From Clostridia bacterium (GTDB lineage: Bacteria > Bacillota > Clostridia > Christensenellales > Borkfalkiaceae), in contig JAFTSN010000015.1 in NCBI GenBank assembly GCA_017467275.1, positions 1 through 54,179 on the forward strand: DNA of 54,179 nt. The letters run 5' to 3'. A model generated the notes under the pieces. The model worked only from the letters and a program-made list of their open reading frames with translations, made no database searches and was not told the DNA's origin. Positions 42,924 through 52,102 of the stretch are shown here, piece after piece; the stretch's first letter is position 1; every line of letters begins with the position of its first letter. A program made the translations under genes and the position numbers.

Positions 42924-44159
42924 TTAAGCCGATTGTTTATAGACGATTTTCGGCGCGGCGCCGTCCGTCAAGCACTCCCGCGTCAGAATAACCTCTTCGA
43001 TATTCTCCTCGGACGGGATCTTATACATAACGTCCGTCATGATCCCCTCGATAATCGTGCGAAGTCCTCTTGCCCCCGTCTTTAAACGGATTGCGGTCTG
43101 TGCGATCTCACGCACCGCGTCGTCCTCGACGGTGAGCTTCACGCCGTCCAAGCCGATCAGCTTTTGATACTGCTTGACGATCGCGTTCTTGGGCTCCGTG
43201 AGAATCTTAACGAGCGCATCCTCGTCGAGAGGCTGCAGATTGACCACGATGGGAAGTCTGCCCACAAATTCGGGAATTAACCCAAACTTGGTGAGATCTT
43301 GCGGCTTCACGTCGTCGAGCGCGGAATAATCCACCTCGTCTTTACCCAGCTTGACTTTGCCGCCGAAGCCGAGCGTGGTGTCGTCCTTACGCGTTGCCAC
43401 GATTTTATCCAAGCCCACAAACGCCCCGCCGCAAATAAAGAGAATGTTCGTCGTGTCGATTCTCAAGCACTCCTGTTGCGGGTGTTTTCTGCCGCCCTGC
43501 GGAGGCACGGAAGCAAGCGTGCTTTCGATAATCTTCAAAAGCGCCTGTTGCACTCCCTCGCCCGACACGTCGCGCGTGATGGAAACGTTCTCGCTCTTTC
43601 TCGCAATCTTGTCAATCTCGTCGATATAAATGATGCCGCGTTGCGCGCGCTCGATATCAAAGTCGGCGTTCTGGATGAGCTTCAAAAGGATATTTTCAAC
43701 GTCCTCACCGACATACCCCGCCTCCGTGAGCGTCGTCGCATCGCTGGTCGCAAAGGGCACGTTGAGGATTTTCGCAAGCGTTCTGGCAAGCAACGTCTTA
43801 CCGCTGCCCGTCGGACCGAGCAGAAGAATATTGCTCTTTTCGATCTCCACGCCATCGTCATCCGCCTTGAGCTTTTGAAGCGAGTTAATCCGCTTATAGT
43901 GATTATACACCGCGACGGACAAAACGCGCTTCGCCTTGTCCTGTCCGACGATATACTGATCGAGCTCCGCCTTGATCTCGGCAGGCTTTTTCAAGGGCAC
44001 GTCGGGGACAAGCTCGTTTTCGAGCGTCTCGTCGACCATGGATTTACAGATCTCCACGCACTCGTCGCAGATAAACACCCCGTCGGGCCCTGCGATAAGT
44101 CGGCGCACCTCGTCGTTTGCTTTCCCGCAAAAGGAACAGCACTGTTCATTCTTTCCCAT
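42924..44159 (-). CDS. clpX: ATP-dependent Clp protease ATP-binding subunit ClpX
   Basis: Unfoldase that feeds ClpP. 411 residues: N-terminal zinc finger with Cys8, Cys11, Cys31 and Cys34; Walker A GPTGSGKT; Walker [13 protein letters not shown]; pore loop region [13 protein letters not shown]; sensor and IGF-type ClpP-docking region at [13 protein letters not shown]. Its partner clpP is the next gene upstream, 120 bases away. Confidence 0.98.
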   Translation of the reverse strand: MGKNEQCCSFCGKANDEVRRLIAGPDGVFICDECVEICKSMVDETLENELVPDVPLKKPAEIKAELDQYIVGQDKAKRVLSVAVYNHYKRINSLQKLKADDDGVEIEKSNILLLGPTGSGKTLLARTLAKILNVPFATSDATTLTEAGYVGEDVENILLKLIQNADFDIERAQRGIIYIDEIDKIARKSENVSITRDVSGEGVQQALLKIIESTLASVPPQGGRKHPQQECLRIDTTNILFICGGAFVGLDKIVATRKDDTTLGFGGKVKLGKDEVDYSALDDVKPQDLTKFGLIPEFVGRLPIVVNLQPLDEDALVKILTEPKNAIVKQYQKLIGLDGVKLTVEDDAVREIAQTAIRLKTGARGLRTIIEGIMTDVMYKIPSEENIEEVILTRECLTDGAAPKIVYKQSA

Positions 44160-44279
44160 GTTTCAAACTCCTTATTTCTCGCATAATCGCCCTTTTTCGA
44201 CCCTTTGGTCTAAGGAAAAACACCGCGCAAAACCCCGATTAAAGGGCGTTTGCGCGTGCTTTCTTCTCTCTTTGAGCGA

Positions 44280-44873
44280 TTATCTTCTCACGAACACCTT
44301 GTCAATGAGCCCGTAGACCCTTGCCTCCTCCGCAGACATATAAAAGTCGCGGTCGGTGTCTCTTTCAATCGTTGCGATATCCTTACCCGTGTTCTCGGAG
44401 AGGATACGGTTCATTTTCGCCTTGGTGCGAAGAATGTGCTCCGCCTGAATCTTGATATCGCTCGCCTGACCCTGCGCGCCACCCAAAGGCTGATGAATCA
44501 TAATCTCGGAATTGGGGAGCGCATACCGCTTGCCGGGCGTGCCGCTCGACAAAAGGAAGGCACCCATGGATGCGGCGAGACCGATACAAATGGTCGAAAC
44601 GTCGCACTTCACGTAGTTCATCGTATCGTAGATCGCCATGCCCGCAGAGACCGAGCCGCCGGGGGAATTGATATAGATACTGATATCCCTGTCCGGCGCC
44701 TGCCCCTCGAGATAAATAAGCTGCGCGACGATGGTGTTTGCCATCGCATCGTCGATCTCGCCGCTTAAAAAGATGATTCTGTCCTCTAAAAGGCGGGAAT
44801 ACAGGTCATACGAGCGTTCGCCCGTCGACGTGCGTTCCACAACGTAGGGGATCAAGACGTTTTTTTCCTTCAT
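44280..44873 (-). CDS. clpP: ATP-dependent Clp protease proteolytic subunit ClpP
   Basis: 197 residues with the Ser-His-Asp triad at Ser102 (GLAASMGA), His127 (MIHQPLGG) and Asp176 (DTDRDFYMS); the spacing equals that of E. coli ClpP. Start codon overlaps the tig stop by 4 bases (ATGA), so translation is coupled to trigger factor. A clean, complete housekeeping gene. Confidence 0.98.
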   Translation of the reverse strand: MKEKNVLIPYVVERTSTGERSYDLYSRLLEDRIIFLSGEIDDAMANTIVAQLIYLEGQAPDRDISIYINSPGGSVSAGMAIYDTMNYVKCDVSTICIGLAASMGAFLLSSGTPGKRYALPNSEIMIHQPLGGAQGQASDIKIQAEHILRTKAKMNRILSENTGKDIATIERDTDRDFYMSAEEARVYGLIDKVFVRR

Positions 44874-46174
44874 TTACTCTCCTCCACATACATCTCGTTG
44901 TTCGCTTTGAGGAAATCGAACAGCTTGGTGATGATGATGTCGTTTCTGATATAATCGACTTGACGGGGATCCATCGTCTTTTTGTACTCCTCCGCCGTCT
45001 TGTCCACGGATGCCGCCTGCTCGGCGATCTTCGCGTCCACTTCCTCTTCGGTGGCTTCAATCTTTTCCGCTTTGATAATCTCGGAGATAATGAGCTGGCT
45101 CAAAACGTTCTTCTTCGCCTGCTCCTCGTAGTTCTTTCTGAACTCCGCTCTCGTCTGCTTGATAAAGCCGAGATAATCGTCGAGCTTCAAGCCCTGATAC
45201 ATAAGCTGATACTCGAACTTCTGCACCATGTTGTCGATTTCTGCGTCGATCATCGCCTGGGGAATTTCCGCCGTAGCGTTCGCCGCAATCGCCTCGAGGA
45301 TGCTGTTCTCCGTCTCGTTCAAAGCTCTCTGATCCGCCTGTTTTTGGAGACGTTCTTTCGTCTTTTCCTTATATTCCTCCACCGTCTCGGAGCCCGTTGC
45401 GTCCTTAATGAACGCGTCGGTGAGCTCGGGAAGCTCCTTGCCCTGCAAGCTGTTGAGCTTGACCGCGAACACCGCGTCCTTACCCGCGAGATTCTCCGCC
45501 TGATAGTTTTCAGGGAATTTCACGTTGACGTCCTTGCTCTCGCCGACGTTCATACCGACGACCTGTTCTTCAAAGCCGGGGATAAACGTGCCGCTACCAA
45601 GCGTGAGCTCGTAGCCCGCCGCCTCGCCGCCGTCGAATTTCACGCCGTCCACCGTGCCGACGAAGTCGATATTCGCGATATCGCCGTTTTGCGCCGCGCG
45701 ATCGGTCACCTCGACCTTACGGGCGTTTCTGTCGCGAACGCGCTCGATTTCCGCGTCCACCTCCGCGTCCTCTACATTATACGCGTACGCTCTGATTTTC
45801 ATACCCGTATATTTCTCGATTTTTACTTCGGGCTTCACGGGCACGACCGCCGACATAACGACGCCGTTTTCGTTCAAATCGTCCACAGAGACGTCGGGCT
45901 CGCCGACCACGGTGAAATCCTTTGCCTTCTTGTCGAGGATCTTGGGATATTCCTCGGAAAAGAGAAGGTTTAACGCGTCCTCATAGAAAGCGCCTTTTCC
46001 GTAAGCGTGCTCAATCACGTTTCTGGGCGCCTTACCCTTACGGAATCCGTTGACGGAAAATCTTCCCCTCAATTTAAGATACGCCTTGTTGATTGCGGCG
46101 TCCCACTCCTCGGAAGTGAAGGTCATGGTGATTTTCACAGTGCTTTTTTCTGCGGCTTTGGTTGTGTACTTCAT
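44870..46174 (-). CDS. tig: Trigger factor
   Basis: Ribosome-bound chaperone and prolyl isomerase. 434 residues: ribosome-binding domain with the signature [21 protein letters not shown]-type PPIase domain ([36 protein letters not shown]), and the helical C-terminal chaperone arms. First gene of the tig-clpP-clpX-lon-engB cluster. A GGAGAG ribosome site precedes the start. The 5' leader contains a small hairpin (GCGAG / CTCGC near 46210-46230). Confidence 0.97.
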   Translation of the reverse strand: MKYTTKAAEKSTVKITMTFTSEEWDAAINKAYLKLRGRFSVNGFRKGKAPRNVIEHAYGKGAFYEDALNLLFSEEYPKILDKKAKDFTVVGEPDVSVDDLNENGVVMSAVVPVKPEVKIEKYTGMKIRAYAYNVEDAEVDAEIERVRDRNARKVEVTDRAAQNGDIANIDFVGTVDGVKFDGGEAAGYELTLGSGTFIPGFEEQVVGMNVGESKDVNVKFPENYQAENLAGKDAVFAVKLNSLQGKELPELTDAFIKDATGSETVEEYKEKTKERLQKQADQRALNETENSILEAIAANATAEIPQAMIDAEIDNMVQKFEYQLMYQGLKLDDYLGFIKQTRAEFRKNYEEQAKKNVLSQLIISEIIKAEKIEATEEEVDAKIAEQAASVDKTAEEYKKTMDPRQVDYIRNDIIITKLFDFLKANNEMYVEESK

Positions 46175-46279
46175 AGATTTATCTCTCCTGATTATCTTAT
46201 CTGTAATTACCTGCGAGCGTTTTCCCTCGCCCGCACGTAATATTTTACCATATTATTTAAAGAAAAGAAAGCGTTTTTA

Positions 46280-46308
46280 TTTACAATTTCTTAATTTTGC
46301 GGTATAAT
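46280..46308 (+). promoter_or_regulatory. Promoter of rqcH
   Basis: TTTACA (46280-46285), 17-base spacer, TATAAT (46303-46308), about 70 bases before the start codon. Confidence 0.75.
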
Positions 46309-46380
46309 TTATAAAAATCCACTTCTGTGTTTTCGGGAAAACGACCCCTTTCGACCTTTTTCCCAAAAGGAGGTTCTCTT

Positions 46381-48087
46381 ATGCCGCAGGACGCTTTCCA
46401 TATCCGCCGTATCGCCCGAGAGCTCGACGCGCTCCTTAAAGGCGGTAAAGTCAACCGCGTTTCGCAAGCGGATAAGGACGAGGTTACCCTTATTATATAC
46501 ACCGGAAAAGAGACGGTTAAACTCGTTTTAAGCACAAATGCCTCGTTTGCACGGGTCTGTCTTTCCCAAACGGAGCGAGAGCCTGCCCCGATTGCGCCTA
46601 ATTTTTGTATGCTGCTCCGCAAGCATCTTTTGGGCGCAGAGCTTTTAGGCGTGAAACAGCACGAATTTGAACGGATTATCGAGCTCTCCTTTCATTGCGT
46701 AAGCGATTTTTCCGAATGCGAACGGGTTTTGCGCGCCGAAATTATGGGCAAATATTCCAACCTCGTCTTAACGGAAAACGACGTCATTTTGGGCGCGCTC
46801 AAAACAACCGCGCTTATTGACGACGCACGCCGCATCCTCTTTGCGGGTGCAAAATACGTCTACCCCGCGCCGCAGGATAAGCTCTCGGTCTGCGAAGCCG
46901 AAACGCTAGATACCCGCTTCGAGGACTTCTGCGCTTTCCGAACCGAAAAACCGAACGCGGAGGAGGAGGGAAAATTCCTCTTTGAGAACGTTTCGGGTCT
47001 TGCCCTGCCAACGGCAACCGAGCTTGCCAAACGCCGCCAAAAAACAACCGACTCTATCGGCGTGTTCGTGCGGGATTTTTGCCTGACTGCACCCGTGGAG
47101 CCCTGCGTGCTCTACGGAAACGACGGCACGGAAAAGGACTTTTTCGCATTCCCCGTTGCGAACGGTAAGCCCATGCCCTCTCTCTTAAAAGCCGCGGACG
47201 TCTACTATTCCGCTCGCGAAAACCGACGCGCGTTTACCGAAAAACGGACCCGACTCGAAGCGGTTGTCCGTCAGCTCAAAAAGAAGCAGGAAAAACGGCT
47301 CAAAGAGACGCTCGACCGCCTCCAAGCCGCCGAGGGTGCGGAGGAAAACCGCATAAAAGGCGAGCTTTTAACGGCGAATTTATACCGAATCCAAAAAGGC
47401 GCGACGGAATGTACGCTCGAAAATTGGTATTCGCCCGACGGTGAAAGCGTGAAGATCACACTCGATCCCACCCTTTCCCCCGCCGCAAACGCCCAGCGAT
47501 ATTTTAAGCTATATAATAAGCAAAAACGCACCAAGGAAGCGCTCGCGCCCCGTCTTGATGCGGAGAAAGCGGAAATCGCTTACGCGGAGAGTATCGCCGC
47601 GGCAATCCGTGCCGCTGAAAATCTCGAAGATCTTAAGGAGACGGAAGCCGAGCTGATCGGACTCGGACTCATGCGCCCGCCCAAGGAAAAGCTCGGCGCA
47701 AAAAAGAAGGACCCCGCCGCGCCTTTCCGCGAATATCTTATAGAAGGCTTCCGCGTTTTAAGCGGACGCAACAATTTACAAAACGACAGGCTTTTAAAAG
47801 CCGCCGCCGAAAACGATCTTTGGCTGCACACTCAAAAATACCATTCCTCGCACGTGATCGTGATAGCAGGCGGCAAAAGCGTGCCCGAAAGCGTGATTAA
47901 ATTCGCCGCCGAGGTGTGCGCGTACTATTCAGACGGACGGGAAGGCGATAAAATTCCCGTCGACTACTGTTTGAAAAAACACGTGAAAAAGCCGCCCCGC
48001 TCACCCGCGGGCTTCGTCGTTTACACCGACTATAAAACCGCGCTCGCCACCCCGAACAGTCACAGGGAATGGGCAATCGAGCAATAA
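46381..48087 (+). CDS. rqcH: RqcH (NFACT family; Rqc2 homologue)
   Basis: In ribosome quality control RqcH binds stalled 50S-peptidyl-tRNA and adds C-terminal alanine tails that target peptides for degradation, often by ClpXP. 568 residues from the start at 46381 (AAAGGAGG upstream; the earlier in-frame Met has none). NFACT-N spans ~1-270, a coiled-coil region ~280-440 contains KKKQEKRLKETLDRLQAAEG, and the NFACT-R domain holds GRNNLQNDRLLKAAAENDLW, LHTQKYHSSHVIV. It lies divergent from the tig-clpP-clpX cluster. Confidence 0.94.
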   Translation: MPQDAFHIRRIARELDALLKGGKVNRVSQADKDEVTLIIYTGKETVKLVLSTNASFARVCLSQTEREPAPIAPNFCMLLRKHLLGAELLGVKQHEFERIIELSFHCVSDFSECERVLRAEIMGKYSNLVLTENDVILGALKTTALIDDARRILFAGAKYVYPAPQDKLSVCEAETLDTRFEDFCAFRTEKPNAEEEGKFLFENVSGLALPTATELAKRRQKTTDSIGVFVRDFCLTAPVEPCVLYGNDGTEKDFFAFPVANGKPMPSLLKAADVYYSARENRRAFTEKRTRLEAVVRQLKKKQEKRLKETLDRLQAAEGAEENRIKGELLTANLYRIQKGATECTLENWYSPDGESVKITLDPTLSPAANAQRYFKLYNKQKRTKEALAPRLDAEKAEIAYAESIAAAIRAAENLEDLKETEAELIGLGLMRPPKEKLGAKKKDPAAPFREYLIEGFRVLSGRNNLQNDRLLKAAAENDLWLHTQKYHSSHVIVIAGGKSVPESVIKFAAEVCAYYSDGREGDKIPVDYCLKKHVKKPPRSPAGFVVYTDYKTALATPNSHREWAIEQ

Positions 48088-48096
48088 ACAAGCAAA

Positions 48097-48126
48097 AAAC
48101 GGAGCCGCAATAAGCTCCGTTTTTTA
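48097..48126 (+). terminator. Terminator of rqcH
   Basis: Stem AAACGGAGC / GCTCCGTTT with an 8-base loop and six T. Confidence 0.85.
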
Positions 48127-48145
48127 TTCGTCCATTTTTCCATTT

Positions 48146-49078
48146 TCACTCGGTAAACGCCACCTCAACGTTTCCCGTTTCCGTTTCCACTTTGAGCGTT
48201 TTATTCCCCTCGGTCGTACTAGCAATATTGCACTTCCCAAGCTCCGCACTCGCCGAGATTTTATAATCGCTCTTGCGCCCGTTGATTGTCGCATGCACGT
48301 TTCCGTTATCCGTCTCCAGCTCTATCGAAGCAGAGGTCACGCCCGTTGCCGTGACGTTCCCGTTATCGGAGAAAAACGCAACAAAGCCCGCGACGACGTT
48401 TACTCCCTTCACGTTCCCGTTGTTCGTCTCCGCGCCAAGCTTCCCGCCCGCAGTCACGTTTTCGAGCTTAACGTTTCCGTTATCCGTCTCCGCACTGACG
48501 TTTTCCCCCGCCGTCAAATTTTTCACCGTTACGTCGCCGTTATCGCTAGTAACCGTCGCGCTGTTTTTCACAGAGATTTCGGAAACGGTCACGTCGCCGT
48601 TGTCCGTCTCAACATGAAGCGTATCCGAAAAGAGCGCAACCTCCGAATGGATATCTCCGTTATCCGATTTGAGCGTGATTTTCTCAAACCCCGCGCCCTC
48701 GGCAAAATATTCCTCGCCGAGATATATTCCCACTTTCGGCGCACCTGTGCTAAAACGAAAGATCTGTTTATGCCAAGGGACCTTCACCGACGTCAAACGC
48801 AGCGTCCCGTCAACCGTGCCGAGCTCGTATTTAACAAGGTCGTTTTCGTCATACGCCACGCGAATCCCCTCACTCTCCCCGCAAAAAAGCGTCACGTCCG
48901 CATTTCCGACGTCCACAAAAACCGAACGCACTTTTTCCGTCGTGTTCCACTCTTTTTTCTTATATTCCCCGCCTGTTGCCAGATTTTTAAAGCTGAATCC
49001 TGCTGCGGCAAGACCGATAAAGCATACGATAAAGCCGACGATAAAAACCGAAAGTAGAATTTTACCCATTGTTTTCAT
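48146..49078 (-). CDS. DUF4097-type beta-helix envelope protein
   Basis: 310 residues from the start at 49078 (AGGAGGG upstream). An N-terminal membrane anchor (ILLSVFIVGFIVCFIGLAAA) is followed by an extracellular region in which T/SDNGD/N-V units recur about every 20 residues (TLKSDNGDIHSEV, VETDNGDVTVSEI, AETDNGNVKLENV, ELETDNGNVHATI): the regular rungs of a right-handed beta helix as in DUF4097/DUF2807 proteins. It ends the three-gene PadR-DUF1700-DUF4097 module, a common Firmicutes arrangement thought to respond to envelope conditions. Confidence 0.88.
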   Translation of the reverse strand: MKTMGKILLSVFIVGFIVCFIGLAAAGFSFKNLATGGEYKKKEWNTTEKVRSVFVDVGNADVTLFCGESEGIRVAYDENDLVKYELGTVDGTLRLTSVKVPWHKQIFRFSTGAPKVGIYLGEEYFAEGAGFEKITLKSDNGDIHSEVALFSDTLHVETDNGDVTVSEISVKNSATVTSDNGDVTVKNLTAGENVSAETDNGNVKLENVTAGGKLGAETNNGNVKGVNVVAGFVAFFSDNGNVTATGVTSASIELETDNGNVHATINGRKSDYKISASAELGKCNIASTTEGNKTLKVETETGNVEVAFTE

Positions 49079-49095
49079 AGCGCTCACCCTCCTTT

Positions 49096-49686
49096 TCACA
49101 CTCTCCGACGCACGCCGCGCCAAAGCCTCTTGCCTTCTTTAAAAAGCCACAGAAAAAACGTTTTTATAGGCATGAACAGAGCCATGGTCCCCGCAAACAG
49201 CATCATTGACGTCCCCATCTCCATTAGTCCCAAAGCCGCGTCTCCTGTTGCAAACGAGAAAAGGGAGGCGACAAAACCGATAACCGATCCCGCTAAAACC
49301 GCCGCCCACGCCACGCACAGCGCAAGCAAAACGGAAGCAACTGCCACCGCAAGCGAAAATACGACGCTAATTGCGGCAACAGACAAAGGAAACCAGACGG
49401 GAAACCCGACAATCAGCAATACAAGCTTTAATCTACTCTCCTTCTTATCCCTTTTTGGAGCCGACCAATAAGCCCGTTCCCGTCTCTCCTCCGAAGCCGC
49501 CGACAAAATATCCGCAGCAACCGCCTCAGGCAAACCGCAGGAAGCAACCGCTTGCTCCTCCGTCATTCCCTCCTCCCGTTTGTCCGCAATCAACTCCCGA
49601 TAAAAGGCAAGAGAGCGCTCCACCTCAACCCGATCAAGCCCCTTCAGTCTCTTTTTGAGCTCCTTTAAAAATTTCTTTTCCGTCAT
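49096..49686 (-). CDS. DUF1700 family membrane protein
   Basis: 196 residues. The N-terminal cytoplasmic helical part carries the DUF1700 signature (FLKELKKRLKGLDRVEVERS, LAFYRELIADKREEGMTEEQ, AVASCGLPEAVAADIL). Then come four or so membrane helices (LKLVLLIVGFPVWFPLSVAA onward) and a basic tail. Start overlaps the PadR gene stop by 4 bases (ATGA). The function of this family is unknown; association with PadR regulators and DUF4097 proteins is conserved. Confidence 0.9.
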   Translation of the reverse strand: MTEKKFLKELKKRLKGLDRVEVERSLAFYRELIADKREEGMTEEQAVASCGLPEAVAADILSAASEERRERAYWSAPKRDKKESRLKLVLLIVGFPVWFPLSVAAISVVFSLAVAVASVLLALCVAWAAVLAGSVIGFVASLFSFATGDAALGLMEMGTSMMLFAGTMALFMPIKTFFLWLFKEGKRLWRGVRRRV

Positions 49687-50003
49687 CTAGTATTCCTCCT
49701 CGAACGCTCGATAAAATCGCAAATTCTCACAACGTCCTTCCACTCGCACAAAAACTCGTCAATCCTCGCCCTGCCCCGTGGGGTAATGCTGTAATATTTT
49801 CGGAGTCTGCCGTTATGCTCGACGGAATACACCGTCAAAAAACCGCCCGCTTCTAACCGCTTTAAAATAGGATACAGTGTGGATTCGGATATTTCTGCGA
49901 CAGAAGAAAGATCTTTAATGATTTGGTAGCCATAGGAATCCCCTCCCACGAGTGTGCTTAAAACCAGCACGTCTAGGATTCCTCGCTTGAGCTGTATATC
50001 CAT
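49683..50003 (-). CDS. PadR family transcriptional regulator
   Basis: 106 residues, a minimal PadR winged helix: LKRGILDVLVLSTLVGGDSY, GYQIIKDLSSVAEISESTLY, PILKRLEAGGFLTVYSVEHN, RLRKYYSITPRGRARIDEFL. Translational overlap with the DUF1700 gene and a palindrome over its own -10 box indicate autorepression of the three-gene operon. The ligand is unknown. Confidence 0.94.
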   Translation of the reverse strand: MDIQLKRGILDVLVLSTLVGGDSYGYQIIKDLSSVAEISESTLYPILKRLEAGGFLTVYSVEHNGRLRKYYSITPRGRARIDEFLCEWKDVVRICDFIERSRRNTR

Positions 50004-50024
50004 CGAAACACCTCCTTACACGAT

Positions 50025-50056
50025 ATACTATACACCACATAGTATTCATTTGTCAA
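50025..50056 (-). promoter_or_regulatory. Promoter and palindromic operator of the PadR operon
   Basis: Minus strand TTGACA (50051-50056), 18-base spacer, TATAGT (50027-50032). A perfect palindrome, ATACTAT-7 bases-ATAGTAT (50025-50045), covers the -10 box and part of the spacer. PadR proteins bind such dyads, so this is the probable autoregulatory site. Confidence 0.75.
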
Positions 50057-50081
50057 GTCTTTTGTTGAACTTTTCCAAAAA

Positions 50082-50118
50082 AATTCCCCGATCAAAAACC
50101 GATCGGGGAATTTTTTCA
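50082..50118. terminator. Bidirectional terminator
   Basis: Perfect 12-bp stem AATTCCCCGATC / GATCGGGGAATT with T-runs on both strands. It lies after the surface-protein remnant and before the PadR operon, insulating the two. Confidence 0.85.
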
Positions 50119-50165
50119 TTATGAAATTTTTACTCGTTTTCCTTTCTCTTTCCGCAAATCACGCA

Positions 50166-50836
50166 CTACGTACCGCCGACCTCATAGGTGTGCACGTCCT
50201 CCGTTTCGCTCGAGAGGATAAAGAGCTCGGAAACCGTCTGCGTAACGCCGTTTGCCCCCACGGCATAGACGAAGATCTTATATTCTCCCTCCTCCGTAAC
50301 GACGTCCGAAGGGACGGCAACGGTAACGGTCTCGCCCGTATAATTCTGCTCGGGGAGAATGATCGTTCCGTATAAGGCATCCGCCTTGCCGATCTCGACC
50401 TTGAATTTCCCCGTTGCGTTAAAGCTGATATAATCCGTGGGCTTTAAGCGCACGACTCTATTCATCCAACCCCAGCCGTCGTCGATTCGCTCAAATATTC
50501 GCCCGCAGAGAACGTGTATACCCCGCCGTTTGCCGTGAGCGTTTTTCCCTTCACCGTTACGCTCGTCGCCACCTGTTCCGCAGGCAACGAAAGCGTGAAC
50601 GAGACGCTGTCTGCAACCGTCGTTTTTCCGTTTTCAACGCCCTTGGTAAACGCCACCGTCTCGGGTGCCGTAACGCTATATTCGATCGCCGTTGCCGTCA
50701 ACGCCGCGCTGACCTTGCCGCTCGGCATCGTAAACGTGCCGTCCGTCACCGTGATCACGCTCTCTCCGCTTTTTACCACCAAGGCATACGTATAACCGAA
50801 ATCCTCGGCATATTCAACAAAAACCGCGGCGTTTTT
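50166..50836 (-). pseudogene. Frameshifted 3' remnant of a repeat surface protein gene
   Basis: Two adjacent reading frames make sense only together. The first encodes an Ig-like repeat (YTYALVVKSGESVITVTDG, TFTMPSGKVSAALTATAIEY, TFTLSLP-type strands). It goes out of frame near 50492-50499 and the second frame continues with FERIDDGWGWMNRVVRLKPT. One missing base near GAATATTT would join them as ...AGEYIFERIDDGWG.... The first frame is closed upstream by a TAG at 50837-50839 and no start with a ribosome site exists, so the 5' part of the gene is gone. A terminator follows at 50082-50118. A single-base sequencing error could explain the shift but not the missing 5' end. Confidence 0.7.
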
Positions 50837-50858
50837 CTAAAATTCATTTACAGCATAC

Positions 50859-50895
50859 AAAAACCGCTGTTGCAAATTGTTGCAACAGCGGTTTT
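50859..50895 (-). terminator. Terminator of rplU-rpmA
   Basis: Stem AAACCGCTGTTGCAA / TTGCAACAGCGGTTT with a short loop and TTTTT on the minus strand, 25 bases after the rpmA stop. Confidence 0.85.
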
Positions 50896-50920
50896 CATTC
50901 CTCATTTTTGTATCCGCGGA

Positions 50921-51208
50921 TTATTCAGCTGCTTTTTCCACGGGATAAACGCTTACCTGTTTCTTGTCTCTGCCCAGTCTCTCGAAACGCACGACGCCGT
51001 CCGCCAAAGCAAACAGAGTGTCGTCCTTACCGATACCGACGTTGGTGCCGGGATGAATCTTCGTGCCTCTCTGGCGCACGAGGATATTCCCCGCAAGAAC
51101 AGCCTGACCGTCGCTACGCTTTGCGCCAAGGCGCTTCGCTTCGCTGTCTCTGCCGTTGTGGGAAGAACCGGTACCTTTCTTATGAGCGAATAAACTGATA
51201 AAAATCAT
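50921..51208 (-). CDS. rpmA: 50S ribosomal protein L27
   Basis: 95 residues from the start at 51208 (AGGAG upstream). The core is typical: [60 protein letters not shown]. The N-terminus MIFISLF precedes AHKKG and resembles the short Firmicutes extension that the protease Prp removes (LQFF-A-SKKG in Bacillus). The prp gene usually sits between rplU and rpmA; here only 65 bases separate them, so it is absent from this spot. Confidence 0.97.
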   Translation of the reverse strand: MIFISLFAHKKGTGSSHNGRDSEAKRLGAKRSDGQAVLAGNILVRQRGTKIHPGTNVGIGKDDTLFALADGVVRFERLGRDKKQVSVYPVEKAAE

Positions 51209-51273
51209 TTTTATTTCTCCTTTTTTAAGATTTTCTCCTTGACCGCCCGAAGCGATCAAAGCCTTGCAGTCCT

Positions 51274-51579
51274 TTAAAGCTCGATCTTTTCGATCTTGAC
51301 TGCGGTGAACGGCTGTCTGTGACCCTGCTTCTTACGCTCGTTTTTCTTCGCCTTGTACTTAAAGACGATGATCTTCTTCGCTTTGTCCTGCTTAACGACA
51401 GTAGCGGTCACTTTGGCAGAAGCAACTTCCGCGCCCGTTTTGATACCGTTTTCGTCAGCGACGAGCAGCGTCGTGAAAGAAACCGTTTCCCCGACCTCAG
51501 CGGCAAGCTTCTCGACTTTCACGAGATCGCCCTCTGCCACCTTGTACTGCTTGTTGCCGTTTTCGATAATAGCGTACAT
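51274..51579 (-). CDS. rplU: 50S ribosomal protein L21
   Basis: 101 residues, complete: [55 protein letters not shown] and the [14 protein letters not shown] terminus. Strong GAGGAGG ribosome site. First gene of rplU-rpmA. The ~110-base leader before it might carry the autoregulatory L21 leader known in Firmicutes, but no structure was established. Confidence 0.98.
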   Translation of the reverse strand: MYAIIENGNKQYKVAEGDLVKVEKLAAEVGETVSFTTLLVADENGIKTGAEVASAKVTATVVKQDKAKKIIVFKYKAKKNERKKQGHRQPFTAVKIEKIEL

Positions 51580-51693
51580 AGTTTTTACCTCCTCTTTCCA
51601 GTCTCGAAGAACCCGAGGCGGTCGCGTTTTTCTGCCCTAAAAACAAAATTTTTGCGACGCTTAAAAAAGCCCGTTCCTATCGGCTCGGATTAT

Positions 51694-51722
51694 AATATAG
51701 CACAAGCAAACGGTTAAGTCAA
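51694..51722 (-). promoter_or_regulatory. Promoter of rplU-rpmA
   Basis: Minus strand TTGACT (51717-51722), 17-base spacer, TATATT (51694-51699), about 115 bases before rplU. Confidence 0.7.
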
Positions 51723-51790
51723 GCGTTTTTTGCGGGATTTTATAATTTTTACCCCTTAAATTAAGCATATTTTCCCGTTTTTTCCCCAAA

Positions 51791-51838
51791 CTCTCTTTAT
51801 ACGCGCGTATCACGCGCCAACTAAAAAAACAAAGAGAG
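51791..51838 (+). promoter_or_regulatory. Leader hairpin that could hide the ribosome site of the split helical-bundle gene
   Basis: CTCTCTTT (51791-51798) is exactly complementary to AAAGAGAG (51831-51838), which contains the AGAGAGG ribosome site. An inner dyad GCGCGT-ATC-ACGCGC (51803-51817) fits within the loop. If formed, the structure would block translation initiation. Confidence 0.5.
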
Positions 51839-51847
51839 GTAATGATC

Positions 51848-52090
51848 ATGGAACAAGGAACACAATGCAAAACCAGCGAGGAAATGCTCGCAGAGGTCTA
51901 TCGGAACTGTCAGCTCGCCCTCGAATCCATTTCGGATATTCTGCCCGAGGTCGCGGACGACGATTTAAAATCGGAGATTATCCGTCAGCACGAGGAGTAC
52001 GAAAAGATCAGCGGTAAAGCGGCAATCCTCGCCAAGGACAAGGGCTTGGAGCTCAAGGAGCCCAATCCGTTCAAAAAAGCGATGATGTGA
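51848..52090 (+). CDS. Helical-bundle protein, N-terminal half (ends at an in-frame UGA)
   Basis: 80 residues from the ATG at 51848; the ATG two codons earlier is too close to the AGAGAGG site. The sequence is two amphipathic helices (SEEMLAEVYRNCQLALESIS, LKSEIIRQHEEYEKISGKAA) ending EPNPFKKAMM. It stops at UGA 52088-52090. The next open frame begins four codons later in the same phase. From memory, clostridial homologues are single ~145-residue four-helix proteins whose first half matches this piece and second half matches the next. The UGA sits where a residue such as Trp would be expected. Other genes in the window end in UGA, so a reassigned code is unlikely. Confidence 0.75.
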   Translation: MEQGTQCKTSEEMLAEVYRNCQLALESISDILPEVADDDLKSEIIRQHEEYEKISGKAAILAKDKGLELKEPNPFKKAMM

Positions 52091-52102
52091 GGCTCGATCA
52101 AA

